A stretch of DNA of 64,000 nt from Flagellimonas olearia (GCF_009184425.1 NZ_WELG01000002.1:310001-374000), one strand, 5' to 3'; numbered from the stretch's first letter, positions 53,343 to 62,033 are shown. The notes: a model not told the origin generated them from the letters alone. Translations and numbers: made by a program.

Positions 53343-53360
53343 TTGTTGCAACTACTTTTT
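53334..53360 (+). terminator. Terminator overlapping the stop codon of the 29-residue protein gene
   Basis: A perfect 12-bp stem (AAAAAGTAGTTG / CAACTACTTTTT, loop TTG) begins within the final Lys codons and includes the TAG stop. A T run follows. A terminator that shares bases with the coding region is uncommon. Confidence 0.9.
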
Positions 53361-53411
53361 CATTTTACAAAAACACGTTCTTTGACATAGAGATTCAAGA
53401 AACGAATTTCA

Positions 53412-53487
53412 ATCGGTTTGAAATAAAACCGATACCATATATATTGTTTAATCATTTATCCCATAAACACTAACTATCGGGATAAAT
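53412..53487 (+). promoter_or_regulatory. Two-hairpin leader upstream of RNase E/G
   Basis: Stem 1 is ATCGGTTT / AAACCGAT (53412-53433, 8 bp, 6-base loop). Stem 2 is ATTTATCCC / GGGATAAAT (53454-53487, 9 bp, 16-base loop). Stem 2 ends 16 bases before the GTG start. GTTCTTTGACAT upstream (about 53380) resembles an rRNA leader boxA. In E. coli the rne leader hairpins let RNase E control its own mRNA; a similar role here is inference. Confidence 0.5.
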
Positions 53488-53502
53488 ATAAAATCGATTC
53501 AG

Positions 53503-55053
53503 GTGAATAGAGAATTAATTGTTCGATCTAGTCCCGAAGCAGTCGATTTTGCCTTACTAAAGGATGGAAAACTTATAGAATTACACAAAGAGGAGGACAA
53601 CAACAACTTTTCCGTAGGGGATATCTTTCTAGCCAAGATCAGAAAACCCGTTACCGGCCTCAATGCGGCATTTGTCAATGTAGGTTATGAAAAAGATGCA
53701 TTCCTGCATTATCATGACCTTGGCCCGCAACTCTCTTCCATGTTGAAATTCATCAAAAAAGCAAGAACAGGGAAGGTAAAGGATTATACCCTGAAAGATT
53801 TTCCATTTGAAAAAGACATCGACAAGAATGGCAGCATCAATGATGTGATCAAAGCCAATCAGTCATTATTGGTACAAATTGTAAAAGAACCCATTTCCAC
53901 CAAAGGACCCAGGATAAGCTCCGAGCTTTCCATAGCTGGTCGCTATTTGGTCATGGTTCCATTTTCCGATCGTGTCTCGGTATCCCAAAAGATAGCGAGC
54001 AAGGAAGAAAAGGACAGGCTCATACGTCTTGTAAAGAGTATTAAGCCCAAAGGATTTGGTGTTATTATCCGTACCGTTGCAGAAGGCAAAAAGGTTGCAG
54101 AACTGGACAAAGATCTTCAGAACTTGGTATCCAAATGGATAGCAATGTGCAAGAAATTGCCAAGAGCACCGCACCCCTCAAAGGTTTTGGTAGAGGTCAA
54201 CAGGGCCTCATCCATATTGAGGGATGTTTTCAACGATTCCTTTACCGGAATCCATGTTGATGACGAAACTCTTTATAATCAGATCAAAGATTATGTACAC
54301 GAGATCGCACCCGAAAAGGAATCCATTGTAAAGCAGTATTCCGGTTCCGCCCCCATTTTTGAAAAATTTGGAATTGAACGTCAGATCAAGACCTCTTTTG
54401 GAAAAACGGCCTCCATGAGCCGTGGGGCATATCTGGTCATAGAACATACCGAAGCTCTCCACGTCATAGACGTGAACAGTGGTAACCGTTCCAACAAGGC
54501 CAAGAACCAAGAAGATACCGCTTTGGAGGTAAACCTACTGGCCGCATCCGAAATTGCAAGACAATTACGCCTGCGTGACATGGGAGGAATTATCGTTGTA
54601 GACTTCATAGATATGACCCGAGGTGAACACAGAAGAAAGTTATTTGATCATCTACGGGAAGAAATGAAGGACGATAGGGCAAAACACAAAATTTTGCCCC
54701 CCAGTAAATTTGGTCTTATCCAGATTACCAGACAAAGGGTACGTCCCGAAATGAACATCAAGACCAGTGAGGAAAATCCCAATGGCAGTGGTGCCGAAGT
54801 GGAAGCTCCCATTGTCTTGATAGACAAAATCCAAGTAGATCTTGAGCGAATCCTAAAAAGCAAGCAAGCGAACAATGGCATTGTCTTGAACATACATCCG
54901 TTCATTGCCGCTTACCTGACCAAGGGATTCCCGTCCATACGTTCCAAATGGTTTATGGACAACAAAAAATGGATAAAGATCCAGCCAAGGGATGCTTACA
55001 AATACCTTGAATACCGTTTTAAGGATAAAGACGGCAAAACATTACATATATAA
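53503..55053 (+). CDS. rng: Ribonuclease E/G family endoribonuclease
   Basis: Cuts single-stranded RNA in rRNA processing and mRNA decay. The 516-residue protein has an S1 domain (about 35-120) with an extended loop, and a catalytic DNase I-like domain with the magnesium ligands Asp323 (HVIDVNSG) and Asp367 (VVDFIDM). It starts at GTG 53503. The zinc-link cysteines seen in E. coli RNase E/G (CPxC just after the catalytic domain) are missing: the region after QITRQRVRPEMNI has no Cys. There is no long C-terminal scaffold, so it is RNase G-like in size. Confidence 0.95.
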   Translation: MNRELIVRSSPEAVDFALLKDGKLIELHKEEDNNNFSVGDIFLAKIRKPVTGLNAAFVNVGYEKDAFLHYHDLGPQLSSMLKFIKKARTGKVKDYTLKDFPFEKDIDKNGSINDVIKANQSLLVQIVKEPISTKGPRISSELSIAGRYLVMVPFSDRVSVSQKIASKEEKDRLIRLVKSIKPKGFGVIIRTVAEGKKVAELDKDLQNLVSKWIAMCKKLPRAPHPSKVLVEVNRASSILRDVFNDSFTGIHVDDETLYNQIKDYVHEIAPEKESIVKQYSGSAPIFEKFGIERQIKTSFGKTASMSRGAYLVIEHTEALHVIDVNSGNRSNKAKNQEDTALEVNLLAASEIARQLRLRDMGGIIVVDFIDMTRGEHRRKLFDHLREEMKDDRAKHKILPPSKFGLIQITRQRVRPEMNIKTSEENPNGSGAEVEAPIVLIDKIQVDLERILKSKQANNGIVLNIHPFIAAYLTKGFPSIRSKWFMDNKKWIKIQPRDAYKYLEYRFKDKDGKTLHI

Positions 55054-55059
55054 ATAAGA

Positions 55060-55088
55060 AGCGGCTCCGCAATGGGGCCGCTTTTTTG
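55060..55088 (+). terminator. Terminator of RNase E/G gene
   Basis: The 9-bp stem AGCGGCTCC / GGGGCCGCT (one G-T pair, loop of 5) is followed by a run of T. It lies 7 bases beyond the stop codon and just before recX. Confidence 0.85.
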
Positions 55089-55107
55089 TTTTATGTACAT
55101 TTGGCAA

Positions 55108-55578
55108 ATGCATCATACCAAAAGCTATACCCTCCCTGAGGCCACAAAAAAATTGGAACGTTATTGCGCCTATCAAGAGCGCTGTCATTACGAGGTTGTG
55201 GAGAAATTAAAAGGGATGCGCATGATTCCAGAGGCCATTGATCATATTGTTGCCCACCTTATCCAAGAAAACTACTTAAACGAGGAACGATTTGCCAAGA
55301 GTTTTGCCCGGGGGAAGTTCAATATCAAAAAATGGGGCAGAAAACGCATTGTAAGAGAATTGCAGCAACGTGAAATCTCCATATTCAACATTAAAAGTGC
55401 CCTCGCGGAAATCAATGAGGAAGACTACCTTACCACCTTGGATGAACTTGCCAAAAAACGTTTGGACCAAATCAAGGAAAGTAACCTTCAAAAAAGAAAA
55501 AAGAAGTTGGCCGACTACCTATTTTACCGTGGATGGGAAAGCCACTTAGTCTATGAAAAGCTCCATGAGCTGATCTAG
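55108..55578 (+). CDS. recX: RecA regulator RecX
   Basis: The 156-residue protein has three RecX three-helix repeats: ATKKLERYCAYQERCHYEVVEKL, IQENYLNEERFAKSFARGKF and WGRKRIVRELQQREI. RecX limits RecA filament growth. ATG 55108 is chosen over 55093 because the terminator runs to 55088 and the family begins near MHHTKSYTLPEA. recA is not adjacent. Confidence 0.93.
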   Translation: MHHTKSYTLPEATKKLERYCAYQERCHYEVVEKLKGMRMIPEAIDHIVAHLIQENYLNEERFAKSFARGKFNIKKWGRKRIVRELQQREISIFNIKSALAEINEEDYLTTLDELAKKRLDQIKESNLQKRKKKLADYLFYRGWESHLVYEKLHELI

Positions 55579-55581
55579 GCC

Positions 55582-56451
55582 CTATTTCTGCGCCACCAAT
55601 CGCTGTGTTCTTGTCACGGCCTTTTCATTTTTCCAATCAATCCATTTTTGCCCTTTCATTTTGCGCATAAAATTGTCAAAATGACGCATAAAGAAAATAT
55701 TGTACACGGCCTTACCAAAGTTTTTTGGCTTTCGCGCAATGGCTCGTAGACTCATGGAAAATCCTGGGGTTATGTACTTCATATGGTGCCAATACCCTTC
55801 GGGTATGTAAAGCACATTACCATGCTCCAATTGGGCCACATGTCCTTTGGCTTGTTGCAAGGCAGGCCATTTTTCCAAATCGGGGTCCGCAAAATCAATA
55901 TCCTCCCTTGTAATCAGGGAATGTGGGATTTTGTACAAAAACTTGGTTTCGGATTGCGCGTATAGGATACATTGCTTCTTCCCTTCAAAATGAAAATGGA
56001 AGATATTGGCCAAGTCTATATCGTAGTGCATAAACGTGTGCGAATCACTTCCCCCAAAAAACAACATGGGCAATCCTTTCATCAACCGAAGTCCAAAATC
56101 GGGATACGAAAAGTCTTTTTGCAACTGGGGCACTTCCTTTAAGACGTTCCAAAGAAAAATGCGGTACTTGGTCGGTTCCCTTTTTAAAAGATCCACGTAC
56201 TCGGCCATCTTCATTTTTGCATGTGGTTCGTTGAAGCCCTCATCGTGCTTTACGGGGCGATCATCATAAAGTGGTACCTGTTTATCCCCAGCAATTTCCT
56301 TCATATAATCCAGATTCCATTTGGAATACGCAGGCCAATCCTCAATAAAGCGCTCAATGACTACAGGCTTCTGGGGCTTGAAATATTTTTTGAGAAACTC
56401 CCTTTTGGTCAGGGTCTTTTCCCGAGGTATCTGTTCAAGATTTAGCTTCAA
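55582..56451 (-). CDS. Cupin-like (JmjC-type) iron-dependent oxygenase
   Basis: The 289-residue protein belongs to the cupin-8/JmjC-like family of iron and 2-oxoglutarate-dependent oxygenases. Its expected iron ligands are His142 and Asp144 (FMHYDIDLANIFH) and a distal His in EGYWHHMKYITPGFSMSLR (His222/223). The substrate may be a protein or tRNA but is unknown. Its 3' end is 3 bases from the recX stop, so the genes converge. Confidence 0.88.
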   Translation of the reverse strand: MKLNLEQIPREKTLTKREFLKKYFKPQKPVVIERFIEDWPAYSKWNLDYMKEIAGDKQVPLYDDRPVKHDEGFNEPHAKMKMAEYVDLLKREPTKYRIFLWNVLKEVPQLQKDFSYPDFGLRLMKGLPMLFFGGSDSHTFMHYDIDLANIFHFHFEGKKQCILYAQSETKFLYKIPHSLITREDIDFADPDLEKWPALQQAKGHVAQLEHGNVLYIPEGYWHHMKYITPGFSMSLRAIARKPKNFGKAVYNIFFMRHFDNFMRKMKGQKWIDWKNEKAVTRTQRLVAQK

Positions 56452-56561
56452 GATTTCAAGGAGTTTGAAACCACTAAATTAATAAAAGGTTTTGAAATGC
56501 TTACCTAAACCTTATTCCTTGGACACCAAGTTACTTTTTGCTTAGCAGCTTCGTTTCCGTT

Positions 56562-58394
56562 CTATTTAAAACTATATCGCAAACCAAACAAAACATTACT
56601 TGGTGGCATAGGCACAAAACCAGACTCTATGTAATCTGCATCGAAAATATTACTTGCTGTAATGGTAAACTCCGCCTGTTTTACTCTAACCGCCAATGAT
56701 GCATCCCAAACATTATAGGTTTGTCCGGTAGTACGTTCTGCATACTTGTAAATTATGTTTTGACGAACATTTTTGAACAATTGCGTGCTTAAGCGCGTGG
56801 TATATTGGTGTTTTAGCGTGTTTAAGGAGTAACGGGACAGTTCTTCGTTTTGATCAAAAATATTGTCATCTAAAAACGCATAGCCCATACTTAAGGTTTG
56901 CGCAAAGTCTTTGAACTTAAAATTATAAGCAGCATCCAACTCTAGGCCCTTAGTGTTTACTTCCGTAATGTTTGTAGCCACAAACACATCCTCAGAAACA
57001 TCGTTTCTAATATAATCTATTAGATTGTCTGCGTCTCTATTAAAAACGGCAACGCTGGCATTAAATTTAGGAGAGGTGTACTTTAAGCCTACTTCTTGCG
57101 CAAAGGCTTCTTCGGGCTCCAAATCTTCGTTACCACTAGTAACTGGGTCATTGTAGAACAAATCTGTATACGTTGGTATACGGTAGGTATAACCAATATT
57201 ACCATATACTTTAAACGTATTGGTAAGGTTATAACCTATATCCAAACCAGGGAATGCTTTAACCTTAAAGTCAGAAAAATACGTTAACGCCACACCTGGC
57301 GTAATATCCAACTTGCTATCTGCTATACTAAAACGGTGCTCTAAAAAAACATTGGACATGAAACGATTTCGGCTACCTAGGCTATTACTTCTTAAATAGA
57401 TTTTAGAAAACTCTACCCCAAATCCTGTAATTCCCAATTTAGAGGCATAAGAGGCATTGGTTTCTACCCCAACCTTGTTAGAAATATGCATGTTCCTATA
57501 AAAACCAGGCTCATTTCGTCTCAAAAGAAACAAGTCTTGATTACGTTTCCAATAGATTCTTGGCTGTATTTTTAGCTTGTTTTTCTTAAAGGTGGTAGAA
57601 AACGCCAACAGACTGTTTTGGGTTTCTTCGTACTCATGAAATGTAGGATTGGTGGTATAAAAATTTTCAGCTCCAAAATTACGCTCCAAGAAAGTAGCCG
57701 TCATTTCTATAGGCTGCGCATTCTTGTTGAAAATACTTTTCAAGTAATAATTGCCGTTGTCGTAATCTGAGTTATTTCTATACCCCTCGGATGTCATCCG
57801 TCCCACATGTATGATATGAGTTGAGTTTTCCGTATCGATGCCAACAGTTGCACTGCCATTTAATTGCCCAAAAGAACCCGCTTCCACATTTAAGGAAACA
57901 GCATTGTCCAAATTCTTCTTGGTAATGATATTGATAGCCCCGGCAAATGCATTTTGCCCAAAAACCCGAGCTGCCGGACCCTTTACAATTTCTATTCTTT
58001 CAATAACCTCCAATGGCAAGGCAGCATTCATGGTATGGTGACCCGTTTGGGCATCGTCCATTTTAACACCATCTATCAATAATAGGGTTTGGTCAAAACC
58101 ACCACCTCTTATATACAAATCTGCTTGGCTACCACCGGTACCGCGTCTTCTTATATCTACACCCGCAACTTGTTGTAACAAATCTGCCACATTTACGGCA
58201 GCACTATTTTTAATATCATTGGAAGAAATGATATTAATGGTTCTTGAATTTTCCTTGAAAGGAAGGTTAATTCGGTTTGCGGTCACCACAACTTCGCTTA
58301 ACGAATCTACCTTTATAGCAGCATCGTCTTGTTGCGCTTTTAGCTGAAAAGCACCAACGAGTAAAATCGCAGAAAATAAAATTGATTTCTTCAT
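56562..58394 (-). CDS. TonB-dependent receptor divergent from a MocR regulator
   Basis: The 610-residue receptor has a signal peptide (about 1-20), TonB box SEVVVTANRI, a plug (VNVADLLQQVAGVDIRRRG, DLYIRGGGFDQTLLLIDGV, RVFGQNAFAGAINIITKK) and a BtuB-like short barrel ending NVLFGLRYSFK. Codon choice is more A/T-rich than most of the window, as in its divergent partner. The MocR-type regulator at 58490 is on the other strand with 95 bases between. Its cargo is unknown; regulators of this kind often control vitamin B6 or amino-acid uptake. Confidence 0.93.
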   Translation of the reverse strand: MKKSILFSAILLVGAFQLKAQQDDAAIKVDSLSEVVVTANRINLPFKENSRTINIISSNDIKNSAAVNVADLLQQVAGVDIRRRGTGGSQADLYIRGGGFDQTLLLIDGVKMDDAQTGHHTMNAALPLEVIERIEIVKGPAARVFGQNAFAGAINIITKKNLDNAVSLNVEAGSFGQLNGSATVGIDTENSTHIIHVGRMTSEGYRNNSDYDNGNYYLKSIFNKNAQPIEMTATFLERNFGAENFYTTNPTFHEYEETQNSLLAFSTTFKKNKLKIQPRIYWKRNQDLFLLRRNEPGFYRNMHISNKVGVETNASYASKLGITGFGVEFSKIYLRSNSLGSRNRFMSNVFLEHRFSIADSKLDITPGVALTYFSDFKVKAFPGLDIGYNLTNTFKVYGNIGYTYRIPTYTDLFYNDPVTSGNEDLEPEEAFAQEVGLKYTSPKFNASVAVFNRDADNLIDYIRNDVSEDVFVATNITEVNTKGLELDAAYNFKFKDFAQTLSMGYAFLDDNIFDQNEELSRYSLNTLKHQYTTRLSTQLFKNVRQNIIYKYAERTTGQTYNVWDASLAVRVKQAEFTITASNIFDADYIESGFVPMPPSNVLFGLRYSFK

Positions 58395-58445
58395 TATGTA
58401 AGCTTGTACGATAAGTTTTTACGTCAATTAATTATATGCTGCAAA

Positions 58446-58506
58446 AGTCCTAACTTTCCGGACGATTAAACTAGTCCAGTTTTAAAACAATGAATAGTCC
58501 GGTTTT
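58446..58506. promoter_or_regulatory. Repeated TAGTCC boxes in the receptor-MocR spacer
   Basis: TAGTCCAGTTTT (58472-58483) and TAGTCCGGTTTT (58495-58506) are direct copies 23 bases apart. The second lies over codons 2-6 of the MocR gene. A further AGTCC (58446-58450) and an inverted GGAC (58460-58463) are close by. Repeats with this spacing and position are the usual binding sites of MocR proteins. Confidence 0.65.
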
Positions 58507-59986
58507 TGATGTATTGGTAAAACTAATAACTATAGACAAGTCTATGGTACAACCTGTATACGTACAGGTGGCACAACAGATTACCAACGCCATTCAACGT
58601 GGTTATCTGGAAAAAGGAAGTAAGTTGCCCGGAACACGGGCTTTAAGTGAGTTATTGAACGTTCATCGCAATACAGCAGTAGCCATCTATGATGAATTGT
58701 CCTCGCAAGGTTGGGTAGACATCATGCCCAACAAGGGAACTTTTGTGGTAGTACCAGAAGATTTCAAAGTAAAGATCAAAGCGACCATTCAGCATATCAA
58801 TCAAGTTTATGAGTATCCAAAAACTCCAGGATTCCCATTCCAACAATCCTTTAATTTGGCATCTACCAAAGAGGAGAGTACTGCCAAATATTCCATAAAC
58901 GATGGTAAGCCCGATTTAAGATTACATCCCGTGCACCAATTTTCTAAATGGTATAGCGCTGCAATGAAACGGAAGCCATTGATCAACAAATGGAATAATA
59001 CTAGTGCATTGATTCCTTCTGTTTTTAGCACACAACTTTGCAACTACTTAAATGCCACCAGGGGCTTCCATATAAAACCAACCCACTTATTAAATACCCG
59101 TAGTACGGAAATGAGCCTGTACATTGTTTCACAGGTATTAATAAATCCAGGGGATTTGGTCCTGGTTGGACAACTTAGTAATTATGTGGCCAACATGATA
59201 TTTCAACAAGCTGGGGCAAAGATAAAAACAGTGCCTGTAGATGATGAGGGATTGGATATTGGTTATATAAAGAAACATTTTATACAGGATCGCATTCGCT
59301 GTATCTATGTTTGCTCCAACAGAGACTATCCTACAACGACAACATTGAGCACCAAAAGAAGACTGCAATTGTTGGAATTGGCCAAAACGCATGGTTTTGC
59401 CATAATTGAGGACGATTTTGACCATGATTTTCAGTTTGAAGGGTCCTCCATGCTACCCATGGCAAGTGCAGATGCCAATGGGAATATTATTTATTTGGGT
59501 AAACTGGGACAATCTTTATTTCCAAGTTTTCATACGGGGTTTGTCGTTGCGCCGGAACAGGTAATTTCCGAAGCCAATAATTACTTGCAATTATTGGATA
59601 CCCAAGGAGACCTCATACAAGAACAAATGCTTTCGGAACTTATATCCGAAGGTGAAATATACCGACTCAAGAAAAAAAATATAGTAACCTACAAACAACG
59701 TAGGGATGCTCTATGTGGTCTTTTAAAAGAATATTTTAACCACGCACTTGATTGGCAAATACCTTCTGGAGGGCTTGCCATATGGTTGCGATTTAAAAAC
59801 CACATATCATTGTTAAAACTGGCCGAAGAAGCTGAAAAACTGGATGTATTCCTGCCAAAAACCATTCTCTATCAAGATAAAAATACGTGCTCCATACGTT
59901 TTGGGTATGGGCATTTAAACGAGGAGGAGCTTAAAATCGTAATTAAAAAGTTACAACAAGCATACTTACAGTTAGTAGCTACTTAA
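58490..59986 (+). CDS. MocR/PdxR-type regulator with an apparently inactive PLP site
   Basis: The 498-residue protein has a GntR winged helix (about 20-88; SKLPGTRALSELLNVHRNTAVAIYDEL) and an aminotransferase-like domain (about 130-490; IEDDFDHDFQFEG, NIIYLGKLGQSLFPSFHTGF). In the family the last segment reads YxGTFSKTLFPSLRLG, with Lys binding PLP. Here the aligned residue is Gln341 (GKLGQ), and the Tyr of DDYD and the Arg of LRLG are Phe and His. PLP is therefore probably not held as a Schiff base. It is divergent from a TonB receptor. Confidence 0.93.
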   Translation: MNSPVFDVLVKLITIDKSMVQPVYVQVAQQITNAIQRGYLEKGSKLPGTRALSELLNVHRNTAVAIYDELSSQGWVDIMPNKGTFVVVPEDFKVKIKATIQHINQVYEYPKTPGFPFQQSFNLASTKEESTAKYSINDGKPDLRLHPVHQFSKWYSAAMKRKPLINKWNNTSALIPSVFSTQLCNYLNATRGFHIKPTHLLNTRSTEMSLYIVSQVLINPGDLVLVGQLSNYVANMIFQQAGAKIKTVPVDDEGLDIGYIKKHFIQDRIRCIYVCSNRDYPTTTTLSTKRRLQLLELAKTHGFAIIEDDFDHDFQFEGSSMLPMASADANGNIIYLGKLGQSLFPSFHTGFVVAPEQVISEANNYLQLLDTQGDLIQEQMLSELISEGEIYRLKKKNIVTYKQRRDALCGLLKEYFNHALDWQIPSGGLAIWLRFKNHISLLKLAEEAEKLDVFLPKTILYQDKNTCSIRFGYGHLNEEELKIVIKKLQQAYLQLVAT

Positions 59987-59991
59987 AATAA

Positions 59992-60019
59992 AAAGAGACC
60001 ATTTAAAAATGGTCTCTTT
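59992..60019 (+). terminator. Terminator of the MocR regulator gene
   Basis: A perfect 13-bp stem (AAAGAGACCATTT / AAATGGTCTCTTT, loop of 2, effectively 12 bp with a 4-base loop) follows 6 bases after the stop codon. Confidence 0.88.
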
Positions 60020-60083
60020 AAACATTCAAATTTATCTATCTTGCAAAGATGACAATCAATAGCCAAAAAACTTAATCGGGACC

Positions 60084-61568
60084 GTGCTTAAAAAAATTAC
60101 CAACCTTACCTCGCCCAATTATAAAACCCTGGATTGGAAAACGGTTCTTCTAATTTTGTTCCTTGTCGCCTTTTTTATACGGTTTCCCTTTTTCTTCCGA
60201 GATTATGTAGATCGGGATGAAAGTACGTTCATCATCATGGCGCAGTCATGGGTAAACGGACATCTGCCCTACACCCAACTTTGGGACCTGAAACCACCCA
60301 TTACCTTTTTGTTCTTTGCAGTCATTATTAAAATATTCGGCAAGAGTTTTTTGGCCATTCGGTTGTTTGGGACCTTATTGGTAGCCCTCACCGCATTGTT
60401 CACTTACGGAATGGCCAATACGATTACATCCAAAAAAGTGGCTTTTTGGGTCGCTATGTTGTGTGTGTTCTTCCAAAGCCTGTTTGGCAGCCTACAAGGG
60501 GTAATGTCCGAACATATCTGTACCTTTTTCTTTGTGGCCGGGGTATATCTTTTATTGACCAAGGACTCTATAAAATGGTATTTTTTAATTGGAATCCTTT
60601 TTGGATTGTCCGTAATGTCCAAATTGAACATGGTATATCCTGTTTTGGGAGTTGGAATCTATTTTTTGTGGGAAGGATTTGCCATAAAGCAATTTGGGAC
60701 TATCCTAAAAAAAATGGTTTTCATGGGAACAGGCTTTTTGTTTGTACTGGTCCTCACAGCATTGCCGTATTATCTTGAAGGTCATTTACAAGTGTGGTGG
60801 CAATCCATTTTTGAGGCGCCTTTGGCCTATTCCGATTCCAAATTCCATTCCCCATTGAAAGTATTGCCTTTTGTGGTTGCTATTCTTGGCCTGCTTGCAG
60901 CAGGGTTTGCCTCAAAAAAGATTGACATTAAGTCAAGGTCTTTACAAATATTGACGGTTATTGTCATTGCCATCCTTATCTCGTTCATGCAAACCGGTAA
61001 GGTGAACGGCCACTATATGATCCAGCTTTATCCTTTTGTGTTGATTCCTTTTGGAATTATGATCGGTAAGCTCCTCCCTGAAAAGAAAATTTTTAAGCCA
61101 TTGGCCATAGTACTTCTGCTATTACTCCCCATGGAGGCCTATTTGGAGTATGTAAACATTGTTGGCAACAAGATGGAAAAAGGGTCTTTTTTCAATGGGG
61201 AGGGAATAGACGTTCCCAAGTATATTGAAGCCCATGATCTGGACACCAAAAACATCTTTTTTACCGAGTACCATATTGGGTATTGGGTATTGGGGGTCAA
61301 TCCTCCCACCAAAGCCGTGACCCATCCAAGTAATATTGCCCGGGAGGAACTATATCCCTACATGCAAAACCCCAGAAAAACAGGCATGGAGGAATTACAA
61401 TATATCATGGACGTCCTGAAACCCAAGACTATAGTAGCACGAAAAGGCAAAAAAATATTCGATAAAAAATTGGTGGAGTACAATGAATATATTGATGCCT
61501 ATTTGACCCAACACTACTTCCTACTTGCCACTGTGGATCGTGGTCTTATTTATCAGCGATTAGAATGA
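60084..61568 (+). CDS. GT39-like membrane glycosyltransferase
   Basis: The 494-residue protein has many membrane helices. Its first outer loop holds RDYVDRDESTF (Asp44, Glu46), the acidic pair used by ArnT/PMT-type enzymes that move a sugar from a lipid carrier, and then HLPYTQLWDLKPPI. The acceptor and sugar are unknown. It starts at GTG 60084. It is not part of a recognisable polysaccharide cluster. Confidence 0.82.
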   Translation: MLKKITNLTSPNYKTLDWKTVLLILFLVAFFIRFPFFFRDYVDRDESTFIIMAQSWVNGHLPYTQLWDLKPPITFLFFAVIIKIFGKSFLAIRLFGTLLVALTALFTYGMANTITSKKVAFWVAMLCVFFQSLFGSLQGVMSEHICTFFFVAGVYLLLTKDSIKWYFLIGILFGLSVMSKLNMVYPVLGVGIYFLWEGFAIKQFGTILKKMVFMGTGFLFVLVLTALPYYLEGHLQVWWQSIFEAPLAYSDSKFHSPLKVLPFVVAILGLLAAGFASKKIDIKSRSLQILTVIVIAILISFMQTGKVNGHYMIQLYPFVLIPFGIMIGKLLPEKKIFKPLAIVLLLLLPMEAYLEYVNIVGNKMEKGSFFNGEGIDVPKYIEAHDLDTKNIFFTEYHIGYWVLGVNPPTKAVTHPSNIAREELYPYMQNPRKTGMEELQYIMDVLKPKTIVARKGKKIFDKKLVEYNEYIDAYLTQHYFLLATVDRGLIYQRLE

Positions 61569-61652
61569 TTCCAAAGTTGACCTCGATTAATCCGCATGTT
61601 TTTATACGGTCTGTTTGTCAAACTTTTGTTGAAATTCCTGTTATAAATAACT

Positions 61653-62033
61653 TCATGATTGATCGGGTCTGGTAATAAAATTACACTGCATACATCGGTA
61701 CTTTGCCGACTCAAAAAACGGAAAAAGTTTAAGGAAAATCCCTTTTCTGGAATAATATTTCTCAGACTTGGCGGCCTTGCAGTTTGGGCATACGATCAAA
61801 CTTCCGTTCTCATCCCTTGCATAACTTTTGATCTCTTCATAAATCTTCAGGGCCTCGTCTTTTTGTGATTTGTACACCTGTAGACGAATCCGGGAATAAC
61901 TGGTTGCCGTATGATAATTTAGGTTTTCCTCCCATATAAAGGCAGGAATCCCTTCAGATTCGAGCTTTGCCTTGGCAATTTGGGCATCAGACTCCAAAAA
62001 AAACGAGTCAATTGTGTAAAATTCCTTTTTCAC
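61653..62033 (-). CDS. DUF2007-type protein with zinc ribbon
   Basis: The 126-residue protein has an N-terminal DUF2007 domain (about 4-72; FLESDAQIAKAKLESEGIPAF), which resembles signal-transducing P-II-like folds, and a C-terminal zinc ribbon with Cys82/85 and Cys114/117. No partner is adjacent. The function is unknown. Confidence 0.82.
   Translation of the reverse strand: MKKEFYTIDSFFLESDAQIAKAKLESEGIPAFIWEENLNYHTATSYSRIRLQVYKSQKDEALKIYEEIKSYARDENGSLIVCPNCKAAKSEKYYSRKGIFLKLFPFFESAKYRCMQCNFITRPDQS

Noticed and set aside
53124-53351. Leftward 75-codon open frame across the HU end and the 29-residue gene
   Set aside because: It is antisense to two supported genes and its hydrophobic residues are complements of Lys-rich codons.
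55072-55107. Earlier starts for recX
   Set aside because: They lie in or right next to the RNase E/G terminator, and the added residues have no family match.
56562-59986. Recent horizontal transfer of the receptor-MocR pair
   Set aside because: The two genes look more A/T-rich in codon choice, but there are no mobile genes, repeats or tRNA at the edges; composition by eye is not enough.
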